Shown piece by piece: positions 36,489 to 44,863 of a stretch of 64,000 nt of DNA. Every line of letters starts with the position of its first letter. The first letter of the stretch is position 1. The notes under the pieces were generated by a model that was not told where the DNA came from, did no database searches, and worked only from the letters and a program-made list of their open reading frames with translations. Origin of the DNA: Nocardioides sp. Root190 (GTDB taxonomy: Bacteria > Actinomycetota > Actinomycetes > Propionibacteriales > Nocardioidaceae); contig NZ_LMIA01000001.1 in assembly GCF_001428565.1 (NCBI RefSeq), positions 333,612 through 397,611 of the forward strand, in the 5' to 3' direction. A program made the position numbers and the translations under genes.

Positions 36489-38354
36489 TCAGCCGGTCTG
36501 GTGGTGCACGTAGCACCACCGCCACTCCTCGCCGGGCTCCACCGAGCGCATCACCGGGTGCTGGGAATCGCGGAAGTGTGCCGTGGCGTGACGTCCGGGC
36601 GAGGAGTCACAGCAGCCGACCTCACCACAGGACACGCACATCCGCAGGGCCACCCACCGGGTGCCGTCGGTCAGGCAGTCCGCGCAGAAGAGCTCGTCCG
36701 GGGCGTCGCGCACCGGGGCGGAGACGAGGTGCTCGCAACCGGCCGAGCTCGTCGGACGTGGCGCGCTGCGCAGCTCGGCACGCTCGGCCTCGGCGGCGTC
36801 GAGCATGGACTCCTCCACGTCGAGCATGGCGAGCACCTCGCTCACGATCTCGGACGCGACGGCACCACTGGAGCGGATCTCCAGCACCCGCTTGCGCTCC
36901 GCCTCGATCATCTCGCCCCGCCACTGCGCGTACAGGTCGCTCGGACTGGTCTCGCCCTCCGTCGTACCCAGTCGCTCCCAGGCCGCGAAGTTGCGCTGCT
37001 CGATGCGCTGGACGATCAGCTCCCGCACCTGGTGGGGGTCGTTGCAGTCGGCGGCGAGTTCGTCGAGGCGGTGGATGCCGGCCTTCGCCGCCTGCTGGAG
37101 CAACGTCGCCCGGGCCAGGGCGTCGTCGTGCGGATCCGGCCCGGGCACCCGCAGCAACCGGGCGAACACCGGCAGGGTCATGCCCTGGCCGAGGAGCGTG
37201 CCGGCCACGACGGTGAAGGCGATGATCAGCAGCACCTCGCGGTGCTCGGTCTCCTCCGGGACGGTGAACGCGGCGGCGAGCGTGACGACGCCCCGCATGC
37301 CGGCCCAGCCGATGAGGAAGGAGTACTGCCAGCCCGCCGGCTCCCCCGACACCGGGTCGGGGCCGGAGTTGAGCAGGAGGTAGCGCGCGGCGAAGGCCCA
37401 CACCAGGCGGAGCACCACGACGGCGACGAAGGCCGCGGCGGAGGCGGCGACCACCTTACCGACACCGAACTCGCTGTCGCCGACCTCGGCGAGCAACCAG
37501 TCGGCCTGCAGGCCGATCAGCAGGAAGACGGTGTTCTCGAGGACGAAGGCGATGGTGCGCCAGTTGGTGCGCTCGGCGATCCGGGACGGCGCCGACTGCA
37601 GGATCGGGGCGACGTGTCCGAGCAGGAGTCCGGCGACCACGACGGCGACGACGCCGGAGGCGTGGATCTCCTCGGCGAGGATGTACGACGCGAACGGGAT
37701 CACCAGGGAGATCGCCGTGTCGAGCAGCGGGTCGGTCACCCGCTTGCGCAGGAAGCCGACGATCCCGAACGCGAGGGCACCGATCGCCACGCCACCACCG
37801 GCAGCGACCAGGAAGTCCTGGGCGACCTCCCACGCCGTGACGGTCGAGCCGATCGCGACGACGGCCATCCGCAGGGCGACCAGCGCGGTGGCGTCGTTGA
37901 GCAGCGACTCGCCCTCGAGGATCGTGACGACCCGGCGGGGCAGCCCGATCCGGCGCCCGATCGCGGTGGCGGCCACGGCGTCGGGCGGAGCGACGACGGC
38001 GCCGATCGCGAGGGCCAGCGGCCAGTCGATCTCGGGGATGATCGCGCGGACCACGACCGCGACACCCACCGTCGTGAAGGCCACGAGGCCCACCGAGAGC
38101 AGCAGGATCGGTTTGCGGTTGGCGTTGAAGTCGACCAGCGAGGTGTTGACCGCGGCGGAGTAGAGCAGCGGTGGGAGCAGGCCGAGCAGCACCACCTCGG
38201 GCTCGAGCCGGAGTTCCGGGACACCCGGGACGTACGACGCCGCGACACCCACGACCACGAGGGTCAGCGGTGCGGGGATCTCGAATCGTTCCGAGACAGC
38301 CGTGACGGTGAGCACCACGACCGCGATGGCGACGAGTGCGAGGGCGATCTCCAC
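36489..38354 (-). CDS. CPA1 Na+/H+ antiporter with C-terminal UBP zinc finger
   Basis: A 621-residue protein. The first 400 residues form the NhaP-type antiporter with about 12 helices. Landmarks are LLPPLLYSAAVNTSL, GAVVAPPDAVAATAIGRR, ILEGESLLNDATALVALR (conserved ND pair) and GWAGMRGVVTLAAAF. A charged cytoplasmic helical part follows. The last 82 residues (from about 540) are a UBP-type zinc finger: CEHL, FCADC, MCVSCGEVGCCDSS, HATAHFRDSQHPVM and WRWCYVH. It should exchange Na+ or K+ for H+. The zinc finger may be a regulatory or binding domain. Confidence 0.93.
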   Translation of the reverse strand: MEIALALVAIAVVVLTVTAVSERFEIPAPLTLVVVGVAASYVPGVPELRLEPEVVLLGLLPPLLYSAAVNTSLVDFNANRKPILLLSVGLVAFTTVGVAVVVRAIIPEIDWPLALAIGAVVAPPDAVAATAIGRRIGLPRRVVTILEGESLLNDATALVALRMAVVAIGSTVTAWEVAQDFLVAAGGGVAIGALAFGIVGFLRKRVTDPLLDTAISLVIPFASYILAEEIHASGVVAVVVAGLLLGHVAPILQSAPSRIAERTNWRTIAFVLENTVFLLIGLQADWLLAEVGDSEFGVGKVVAASAAAFVAVVVLRLVWAFAARYLLLNSGPDPVSGEPAGWQYSFLIGWAGMRGVVTLAAAFTVPEETEHREVLLIIAFTVVAGTLLGQGMTLPVFARLLRVPGPDPHDDALARATLLQQAAKAGIHRLDELAADCNDPHQVRELIVQRIEQRNFAAWERLGTTEGETSPSDLYAQWRGEMIEAERKRVLEIRSSGAVASEIVSEVLAMLDVEESMLDAAEAERAELRSAPRPTSSAGCEHLVSAPVRDAPDELFCADCLTDGTRWVALRMCVSCGEVGCCDSSPGRHATAHFRDSQHPVMRSVEPGEEWRWCYVHHQTG

Positions 38355-38358
38355 CCGT

Positions 38359-39993
38359 TCATTGTCCCGGGTCGGTCGCGAGATCCCGGATCCGGGCGTC
38401 CAGGTCGCGGCGGCCCGCCCGGCTGATCGTGGCCTCCACGACCTCGATCCCCCCGTTGGGCGAGCCGAGCGCCTGCTCCAGCTCGGGTCGGGAGCCGACC
38501 CGGAGGTGCGGGATCCGCGACGCCGCGCAGAGGCTCGCGAGGTCGGTGCGGTGGGGCGTGCCGAAGAGTCGCTCGAAGGACGCCGCGTGAGCCGGAGCGC
38601 CCTGCTCCAGTCCCGCGAAGATGGCGCCGCCGTCGTCGTTGGCGACCACGATCGTCAGGTCCGGGCGCGGTTCGTCGGGGCCGATGACCAGGGCTCCCTG
38701 GTCGTGCAGGAAGGTCAGGTCGCCCACGAGCAGGAGGTTGCGCGCCGACCGGGAACGTCCCAGCGCCGCACCGATGGCGGTGCTGAGGGTGCCGTCGATG
38801 CCGGCCAGCCCGCGGTTGGCGATCACCTTGCGATGGCTTCCCACAGGCGTCGGCCGGGCCATCAGGTCGAGGTCGCGCACCGGGCTGGAGGCGCCCACGA
38901 ACAGCAGCCCGTCAGCAGGCAGCGCGGCGTGGACGACCGCGGCGACGTCGTACGCCGTGAGGACGGGCTCGTTCGAGAGGAGTCGGTCGATGCGTCGGCC
39001 GAGGGCCTGGTCGGCGTCGCGCCAGGCGCCGAGCCAGGCGGGGTCGTCCGGCTGGTCCCCTGCCCACCACGGCGCCTCGACCACGCTCGAGTGGGGCGGG
39101 CGGACCGGCCAGATGCCTGCTGCCGGGACGACGAGGACCTCGACGTCGGGGTTCTCGAGCAGCGAGGCGACCGGTCGGGAGATGGTGGGCCGACCGAACA
39201 CGACCACCCGCTCGATCCGGGCACCCAGGTCGGTGCCGAGCAGGAGGCGGTAGGTCCGCAGCGCGAGGTCGCCGGTGCGTGACCCGCTGGTCGGCTCGGC
39301 GAGGAGCGGCCAGCCCGCGGCCTCGGCCAGCTGGCGCGCCTGCGGCCCCGCGTCGTCCCCGGCCACGACGACCGTCCGGGGCCCCTTCTCCAGCTCCGTG
39401 CGCGGTAGTCCCGGGTCAAAAGCACCTGAGAACGGCGTGCCGGGGTGCTTTTGACCCGGGACTACCGCAGACGGGACCGCGAGTGGGGTGTCGGGGACCA
39501 GGGGGACGTCGAGCTGGACGTTGAGGTGGACGACGGAGCCCGGGGCGCTCGGCACCGCGTCGAGGTCGGCGAGCGTGGCGACGTCGTACGACGGCACGAG
39601 GGCCCCGAAGATGCCCACCTGGTCGGTGGTCTGGTTGGTCGTGCGGCCGCGGAGCCGGGCGGGGCGGTCGGCGGAGACGACGACCAGTCCGACCCCGGAG
39701 TGCACGGCTTCGAGGACGGCCGGGTGCACATTGGCGACGGCGGTCCCGGAGGTCGTCACGACGGCCGCGCGCGAGCCCCTGCCCCGCGCCTTGGACAGGC
39801 CCAGCGCGAGGAACCCGGCGCTCCGCTCGTCGATCCGGACATGGAGGCGGGCCCCGCCGCCCTGCTCGGCGGACCAGAGCGCCATCGACAGCGGCGCGTT
39901 GCGTGAACCGGGGGCGACCACGACGTCGGTGACGCCGGCGCGAGCCAGCCAGCCGACGAGGGCCTCGCCGAGCTCGGCGGCACTGGTGGTCAT
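38359..39993 (-). CDS. menD: SEPHCHC synthase MenD, with an inserted palindrome-coded segment
   Basis: A 544-residue thiamine-diphosphate enzyme making 2-succinyl-5-enolpyruvyl-6-hydroxy-3-cyclohexene-1-carboxylate from isochorismate and 2-oxoglutarate. VVAPGSRNAPLSMAL and RIDERSAGFLALGLSKA are the MenD signatures; RGLAGIDGTLSTAIG and VVANDDGGAIF belong to the PP domain. Residues about 177-198, between the PYR and middle domains, are encoded by a perfect 25-bp-arm palindrome (39402-39468) and look like an in-frame insertion. ATG 39993 overlaps the menC stop as ATGA. Confidence 0.94.
   Translation of the reverse strand: MTTSAAELGEALVGWLARAGVTDVVVAPGSRNAPLSMALWSAEQGGGARLHVRIDERSAGFLALGLSKARGRGSRAAVVTTSGTAVANVHPAVLEAVHSGVGLVVVSADRPARLRGRTTNQTTDQVGIFGALVPSYDVATLADLDAVPSAPGSVVHLNVQLDVPLVPDTPLAVPSAVVPGQKHPGTPFSGAFDPGLPRTELEKGPRTVVVAGDDAGPQARQLAEAAGWPLLAEPTSGSRTGDLALRTYRLLLGTDLGARIERVVVFGRPTISRPVASLLENPDVEVLVVPAAGIWPVRPPHSSVVEAPWWAGDQPDDPAWLGAWRDADQALGRRIDRLLSNEPVLTAYDVAAVVHAALPADGLLFVGASSPVRDLDLMARPTPVGSHRKVIANRGLAGIDGTLSTAIGAALGRSRSARNLLLVGDLTFLHDQGALVIGPDEPRPDLTIVVANDDGGAIFAGLEQGAPAHAASFERLFGTPHRTDLASLCAASRIPHLRVGSRPELEQALGSPNGGIEVVEATISRAGRRDLDARIRDLATDPGQ
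39402..39468. repeat. Palindromic element inside menD
   Basis: Perfect 25-bp arms (39402-39426 and 39444-39468) start GCGGTAGTCCCGGGTC and enclose a 17-nt loop. The element lies wholly in the coding sequence and keeps the frame, encoding VVPGQKHPGTPFSGAFDPGLPR. It resembles in principle the protein-coding palindromic elements known from Rickettsia. No target duplication is obvious at its edges. Confidence 0.88.
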
Positions 39994-40940
39994 GACCGAC
40001 GATCCTCCCGCAACGCACGGACCGCCGCGAGCCGGGCCTCCCAGTGCGCGATCCGGTCGGGAGCGGCCGCGAGCTCCTCGACCTGTCGTACGTCGACGAC
40101 GGGCCGTCGTACCGGCAGGGCTCCACCGACGGGGAGCAGCGGCTCCCCGGCGACGTCCGCGGTGAGCAGCTGGACGGTGGCCAGCCCGCAGGCGTGGGGC
40201 AGCTCGGGCAGTGCGGCGGCGAGCGCGACGCCGGCGGCGATGCCGACCGAGGTCTCCAGCGCCGAGGACACGACCACGGGCAGGCCGATCCGCTCGGCGA
40301 TCTCGAGACAGGCGCGGACCCCGCCGAGGGGCTGGACCTTGAGCACGGCGATGTCGGCCGCCTCGAGGTCGCGCACCCGGTAGGGGTCCTCGGCGCGCCG
40401 GATGGACTCGTCGGCCGCGATCGGGACGTCGACCAGGCGCCGCACCCGGGCGAGGTCCTCGACGCTGGCCACGGGCTGCTCGGCGTACTCCAGACCACCG
40501 GCCGCGCGGTCCAGCCGGGCGATCGCGTCCACGGCGTCCTCGACGGACCAGCCACCGTTGGCGTCGACACGGATCCGGCCGTGAGGCCCGAGGGCCTCGC
40601 GCACGGCAGCGACCCGGTCGAGGTCCTCGCCGATCCCCTGCCCGGGCTCGGCGACCTTGACCTTGGCCGTGCGACAGCCGCCGGCGAGCACGATCTCCCG
40701 CGCACGGTCGGGGCCGACGGCGGGGACGGTCACGTTGACGGGCACATGGTCGCGCAGTGGAGCGGGCCAGTCGCCGGCCATCGCCTCCTCGGCGCACCGC
40801 AGCCACGGCTCGGCGACCTCGGGCGGGTACTCCAGGAACGGGCTCCACTCGCCCCAGCCGCCAGGGCCCTGCAGCAGCGCCACCTCGCGCACGGTGATGC
40901 CGCGGAAGCGGGTCCGCATCGGGATCGACACGACCCTCAC
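39990..40940 (-). CDS. menC: o-Succinylbenzoate synthase
   Basis: A 316-residue enolase-superfamily enzyme dehydrating SHCHC to o-succinylbenzoate. KVKVAEPGQG holds the catalytic Lys of the KxK motif. Metal ligands are in IRVDANGGWSVEDA, LEYAEQP and IAADESIR, and the second catalytic Lys lies in AVLKVQPLGG. The GTG at 40940 overlaps the menE stop as GTGA, and the end overlaps menD as ATGA, so menE-menC-menD is one coupled unit. Confidence 0.94.
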   Translation of the reverse strand: MRVVSIPMRTRFRGITVREVALLQGPGGWGEWSPFLEYPPEVAEPWLRCAEEAMAGDWPAPLRDHVPVNVTVPAVGPDRAREIVLAGGCRTAKVKVAEPGQGIGEDLDRVAAVREALGPHGRIRVDANGGWSVEDAVDAIARLDRAAGGLEYAEQPVASVEDLARVRRLVDVPIAADESIRRAEDPYRVRDLEAADIAVLKVQPLGGVRACLEIAERIGLPVVVSSALETSVGIAAGVALAAALPELPHACGLATVQLLTADVAGEPLLPVGGALPVRRPVVDVRQVEELAAAPDRIAHWEARLAAVRALREDRRS

Positions 40941-41983
40941 GACGCCTCCTCGGCGAGCGCGCGGAGCGCCTGGCGGTCCGGCTTGCCGTTGGCCAGGAGC
41001 GGGATCTGGTCGAGGACGACGACCTGGCGGGGTGCCCAGGTGCGTGGGTGCACGTCGGCCACCCAGGCGCGCAGGTCCTCGACCTCGATCGCGAGCTCGC
41101 CCGCCGGAGCGGCGACGAAGGCCACCACCCGGTTGCCCCACTCGGCGTCCGGCACCCCCAGGACCTCAGCCGCCTCGATCCCCGGGTGTGCGCGCAGCCG
41201 CTCCGCCACGGCGGGGCCGGGGACGTTCAGGCCGCCGCTGACGATGACGTCGTCGAGACGGCCGATCACCGCGAGGTGACCGTCCTCGTCGAGACGCCCC
41301 GCGTCCGAGGTGAGGAACCAGCCGTCGGCGAGCACCTCACGGGTCAGGTCCGGCTGGTCGTCGTACCCGGCGAAGAGGGTGGGCCCGCCGATCCGGATCC
41401 GGCCGCCTGCGCCGAGCGCCACGGCCACGCCGTCGAGCGGGACGCCGTCGTACACGCACCCGCCAGCGGTCTCGGCGGAACCGTAGGTCGCCACGACCCG
41501 CACCCCCGCATCGGCCGCGCGGGTCCGCAGGGACGGACCGATCGGACCGCCGCCGAGCAGCACGGTGTGCGCCCGCTGCAGCGCCGCCAGGTCGTCGGCG
41601 GAGTCGTCGGCGGAGTCGGCGGAGCCGAGCATCCGGGTCAGCTGGGTCGGCACGAGCGAGGTGAACCAGCCCTCGCCCTCGGGCCATCCGTCACGTTCGA
41701 GCAGGACCGGCTCGTGCCCGGCCACGAGGGAGCGGGCGATGACCTGGACGCCCGCGACGTACGTCGGCGGGAGGGCCAGCACCCACGGCCCGCTGGCGCC
41801 GAGGCGGGCCGCCGAGGCCCGCACCGATGCGAGGAGCGCGTTGCGGGAGAGCAGCACCCGCTTCGGTGCGCCGGTCGATCCGGAGGTCTCCACGACGAGC
41901 CCGCCCGGCCCGGCACCGGCGAGCACGGCCCGCACGCCGTCGACGACCTCGGGGGCCTCACCACGCACCGTCCAGAAATCCAC
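40937..41983 (-). CDS. menE: o-Succinylbenzoate-CoA ligase
   Basis: A 348-residue adenylate-forming ligase, short for the family as is usual for actinobacterial MenE. VVETSGSTGAPKRVLLS is the P-loop-like A3 motif, ATYGSAETAGGCVYDG the A5 motif, DGWFLTSDAGRLDEDG the A7 motif, and GRLDDVIVSGG the hinge. The final Lys is in IPLLANGKPDRQAL. GTG 41983 (VDFWTVRGE) is the likely start; the frame continues upstream antisense to the MFS gene. Only 37 bp separate the divergent starts, so promoters must overlap. Confidence 0.92.
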   Translation of the reverse strand: MDFWTVRGEAPEVVDGVRAVLAGAGPGGLVVETSGSTGAPKRVLLSRNALLASVRASAARLGASGPWVLALPPTYVAGVQVIARSLVAGHEPVLLERDGWPEGEGWFTSLVPTQLTRMLGSADSADDSADDLAALQRAHTVLLGGGPIGPSLRTRAADAGVRVVATYGSAETAGGCVYDGVPLDGVAVALGAGGRIRIGGPTLFAGYDDQPDLTREVLADGWFLTSDAGRLDEDGHLAVIGRLDDVIVSGGLNVPGPAVAERLRAHPGIEAAEVLGVPDAEWGNRVVAFVAAPAGELAIEVEDLRAWVADVHPRTWAPRQVVVLDQIPLLANGKPDRQALRALAEEAS

Positions 41984-42020
41984 CTGACAGACGCTAGCCG
42001 TTGGGGTGAGGATGGCGCCG

Positions 42021-43331
42021 ATGAGCACACTCCCACCGGTCGGCTCGGGCCTGTCCGGAACGCTGCGACGACTGGTCCCGCCCACGCCCCTGTCGCGCAA
42101 GCTCGCCGTGCAGTCGATGCTGTTCTCGACCGGCGACGGCGCCTTCACCACCGGCAGCGCGGTGTTCCTGACGCAGGTGGTCGGGATGTCCGCCGGCAAG
42201 GTCGGACTGGCGATCACCATCGCCGGGGTCGCGGAGTTCTTCTTCGCCTACCCCGCCGGCCGGATCGTCGACAAGCTCGGCCCGAAGCGGGTGTGGGCGG
42301 TGTCCACGCTGTTCCGGGTCGGCTGCTTCTGCGCGCTGCCGTTCGTCGGCTCCTTCTGGGAGTACGTCGCCGTGGCGGTCGTGTTCGCGGCCTTCGACTC
42401 CGCCGGCGGATCGGCCCACCACGCCTACGTCCTCGACGTGCTCCCGACCAAGGAGCGGGTCGAGACGCAGGCCTACATGTACTCCTCGCTCAACGTCGGC
42501 TTCACCCTCGGCGCGATCATCGGCGGCATCGCGCTGGCCTTCGACAGCCTGACGGTGATCCGCTGGACGCCACTGTTTGCTGCGGCGCTGCTGCTCGCCA
42601 ACGCCTACTGGATCACGCGGCTGCCCGCTGCCCCGCACGACCTGCGCGTCGCGAGCGGGGAACGCAGGGTCAAGCCGGTCGGCCCCGGGCCGATGCGCAA
42701 CCCCGGGTGGATGCTGACGACCTTCTTCATGGGCACGCTGTGGACCAACCAGGTGCTGCTCAACATCGTGATCCCGCTGTGGCTGGTGGAGGCGACCGAC
42801 GCGCCACACGTGCTGCTGGCCTGGCTGTTCGGCACCAACACGGTGCTGTGCATCTTCCTGCCGGCGTACACCTCGAGAGGGGTGCGGACCCTGACCGACG
42901 CCCTGCGCTACGTCTGGATCTCGTCGGCGTTCTTCGTCGTCTCGTGCGTCATCACGATGATCACGCACTCCACGGTCGGGCTGATCACGGTGCTGCTGGT
43001 CTGGCTCGGCCACGTGACGGTGACCGGCGCCGAGCTGGCAGTCTCCGGGGCCACGTGGTCGTTCCAGGCCGAGCTGATGGACCCGGCCCGACGGGGTGAG
43101 TACCAGGGCGTCCAGGAGCTGTTCAGCGCCCTCGGGTCCCGCTGGGCCCCGGCGCTCTACACCTTCCTCGCACTGGAGTGGGGCGCGGAGGGCTGGCTGG
43201 TGATCGCGGGGGTGATCGTGGCGGCGACGATCTGCATGGGTCCCTCGGTCCGGCTCGCCCACGGCTTCGCGGACCGCCACTTCCCGGCCGAGCCGGAGGC
43301 GGCCGAGGTCAGTCCGGGCCTCCCGGGCTGA
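42021..43331 (+). CDS. MFS transporter, copy 1
   Basis: A 436-residue, 12-helix major facilitator. AGRIVDKLGPKRVWAVSTLFR is the motif between helices 2 and 3. MDPARRGEYQGVQELFSALGSRWAPALYTFLA near the C-terminus and LLAWLFGTNTVL are shared almost word for word with the transporter at 46980-48290. ATG 42021 is preferred because GGTGAGG ends 9 bp upstream; GTG 42006 and ATG 42012 are alternatives. The substrate is unknown; an exporter is plausible. Its 3' end overlaps the converging marR-type gene by 23 bp. Confidence 0.88.
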   Translation: MSTLPPVGSGLSGTLRRLVPPTPLSRKLAVQSMLFSTGDGAFTTGSAVFLTQVVGMSAGKVGLAITIAGVAEFFFAYPAGRIVDKLGPKRVWAVSTLFRVGCFCALPFVGSFWEYVAVAVVFAAFDSAGGSAHHAYVLDVLPTKERVETQAYMYSSLNVGFTLGAIIGGIALAFDSLTVIRWTPLFAAALLLANAYWITRLPAAPHDLRVASGERRVKPVGPGPMRNPGWMLTTFFMGTLWTNQVLLNIVIPLWLVEATDAPHVLLAWLFGTNTVLCIFLPAYTSRGVRTLTDALRYVWISSAFFVVSCVITMITHSTVGLITVLLVWLGHVTVTGAELAVSGATWSFQAELMDPARRGEYQGVQELFSALGSRWAPALYTFLALEWGAEGWLVIAGVIVAATICMGPSVRLAHGFADRHFPAEPEAAEVSPGLPG

Positions 43332-43803
43332 CCGCGAGGGGGACCGGGCCCTCGGGTCCTGCCGCGAGCAGCTCCCGCACGCGGGCCAGCACCCGGCGCG
43401 TGGTGGCGAGGTCCTCGGCACCGAACTCCTCGCGGAGGAGCTCCTCGACGGCGACGATGTGGTCGAAGCCGACCTGCGCGATCCGCTTGCCGTAGTCGGT
43501 GTAGCGCACGATCTTCGCCCGGCGGTCCGTCGGGTCCGGGACCATCTCGAGGATCCCGAGGCCGACCATGTCGCGGACCGCCTCGCCCATCGACTGACGG
43601 GTGATCCCGGAGCGGATCGCCATGTCCGCGGCCCGCGATCCCTCGGGCGGCAGGGTCCCGAACACCGCGTTGTGGGACGGCGCGACCTCGGTGAAGCCGG
43701 CGCGGTGCGCGTGGTCGAGCATGTCGGACCGCAACGCCCGGCCCGCCTTCTCGGCGAGGGCGATGAACGGCTCGAAGTCCGGGCGCACCGGGTCTCTTGA
43801 CAT
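43309..43803 (-). CDS. MarR-family transcriptional regulator
   Basis: A 164-residue winged-helix regulator. A winged HTH spans about residues 57-106: RAADMAIRSGITRQSMGEAV as recognition part, then the wing DPTDRRAKIVRYTDYGK with the MarR-type DxRxxxV pattern. ATG 43803 lies 55 bp from the divergent thiol operon start, and the gap carries two palindromic sites. It probably represses itself and the operon, responding to a small molecule or electrophile. The long open frame upstream is antisense and rejected. Confidence 0.9.
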   Translation of the reverse strand: MSRDPVRPDFEPFIALAEKAGRALRSDMLDHAHRAGFTEVAPSHNAVFGTLPPEGSRAADMAIRSGITRQSMGEAVRDMVGLGILEMVPDPTDRRAKIVRYTDYGKRIAQVGFDHIVAVEELLREEFGAEDLATTRRVLARVRELLAAGPEGPVPLAVSPGGPD

Positions 43804-43842
43804 TTGACAGGTTACCTTCCAATATTCGACAGGTAACCTTAC
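43804..43842. promoter_or_regulatory. Paired operator sites between marR-type gene and thiol operon
   Basis: Two similar sites, TTGACAGGTTACCTT (43804-43818) and TCGACAGGTAACCTT (43826-43840), repeat at 22-bp spacing, two helical turns. Each contains a palindrome, AGGTTACCT or AGGTAACCT. The first starts next to the regulator's ATG and the second ends 18 bp before the operon start. This is a typical layout for a dimeric regulator covering both promoters. Confidence 0.7.
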
Positions 43843-43858
43843 TTTATCAGGAGATGCC

Positions 43859-44863
43859 ATGACCGCTCGTCCGAACTCCCGAGGACCGCTCGAGAACGCC
43901 GTCGCCCGACTGTTCCGGCCCCGCCTCCCGGGCACGGGACGCACCTCCGCCGTGGCGGTCGAGCAGGAGCTCTTCGCGATGGACCTGTTCAACGGCAGCA
44001 GCGTCGACCCGGCCCGCGTCCGTCGCGCCATCGCCGGCCGGCCCCACGAGCCGTGGGTCGCCTTCGAGCCGGGCGGCCAGGTCGAGCTCAGCCTCCCCTG
44101 CTCGCCGTCCGCCGCCGACGCCTGGCACCTGCTCGCCGGCGCCACCCGCGACCTCGCCCGGGACCTGCTGCGTTGCGGGATCGTGCTCGATGCGCGCCCG
44201 GTGCGCACCTGCGACCCGAACACCCCGCGCCACCTGCGCACACCTCGGTACGACGCCATGGAACGCCACTTCGACACGATCGGGCCCGCCGGACGCCGGA
44301 TGATGCGCGCCACCGCCTCGACCCAGGTGTGCCTGGACTGGTGGCCCGGCCGGGCCGGGATCGAGCAGTGGCGCCTGCTGCTGCTGGCCGGCCCGTTCAT
44401 CGCGGCGGCCACCGCCCGCAGCTCCGGACCGCAGGGACGGCTCAGCACCTGGCTCGCCGTCGACCCGGAGCGCACCGCCTTCGACGACCGGCTGCTGCGC
44501 GGACCGGACCCGGTCACGGCGTACGCCGCCTTCGCCGCAGGCGCCACTGCCTTCGTCGACGGCATCGAGGGGCACCTCTCCACGCTCTTCCCGCCGGTGC
44601 GGCCGCGCGGGCGCTACCTCGAGGTCCGCTTCCCGGACTGCCAGCAGGCCGAGCGCGCGGGCGCCCTGCTGCACGGCCTGGCCGGACTCCTGTACGACGA
44701 CGAGCGACGCCGGCGCGCACTGGCATCCCTCGCCGGCGAGCAGGACCGGCTCGCCGAGCACTGGGAGGCGGCCGCCGCCGGGATCGGCGACGCGGAGCGC
44801 GGATGGTCGTTGCTCGGCACCCGCCCGGGCGCGTGGCCCGCCGCCCGGCCGGTGGCGGCATGA
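43859..44863 (+). CDS. Glutamate-cysteine ligase-like protein (GCS2/EgtA type, short)
   Basis: A 334-residue protein of the GCS2 family. VAVEQELF (32-39) corresponds to the nucleotide/metal Glu strand, WVAFEPGGQVELS (66-78) to the conserved EPGGQxE motif, MMRATASTQVCLDW (148-161) to the STQ-type motif, and RGRYLEVRFPD (250-260) to the C-terminal arginine motif. The family joins glutamate and cysteine as gamma-glutamylcysteine. EgtA homologues are usually over 400 residues; a middle segment is missing here. AGGAG sits 5 bp before ATG 43859. It overlaps the next gene by 4 bp. Glutathione or ergothioneine precursor synthesis are both possible. Confidence 0.82.
   Translation: MTARPNSRGPLENAVARLFRPRLPGTGRTSAVAVEQELFAMDLFNGSSVDPARVRRAIAGRPHEPWVAFEPGGQVELSLPCSPSAADAWHLLAGATRDLARDLLRCGIVLDARPVRTCDPNTPRHLRTPRYDAMERHFDTIGPAGRRMMRATASTQVCLDWWPGRAGIEQWRLLLLAGPFIAAATARSSGPQGRLSTWLAVDPERTAFDDRLLRGPDPVTAYAAFAAGATAFVDGIEGHLSTLFPPVRPRGRYLEVRFPDCQQAERAGALLHGLAGLLYDDERRRRALASLAGEQDRLAEHWEAAAAGIGDAERGWSLLGTRPGAWPAARPVAA

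Noticed and set aside
35463..38426. A 987-residue plus-strand frame across the antiporter and MBL genes
   Set aside because: It is the antisense shadow of two clear minus-strand genes. Its translation is Arg/Asp/His-rich low complexity with no domain.
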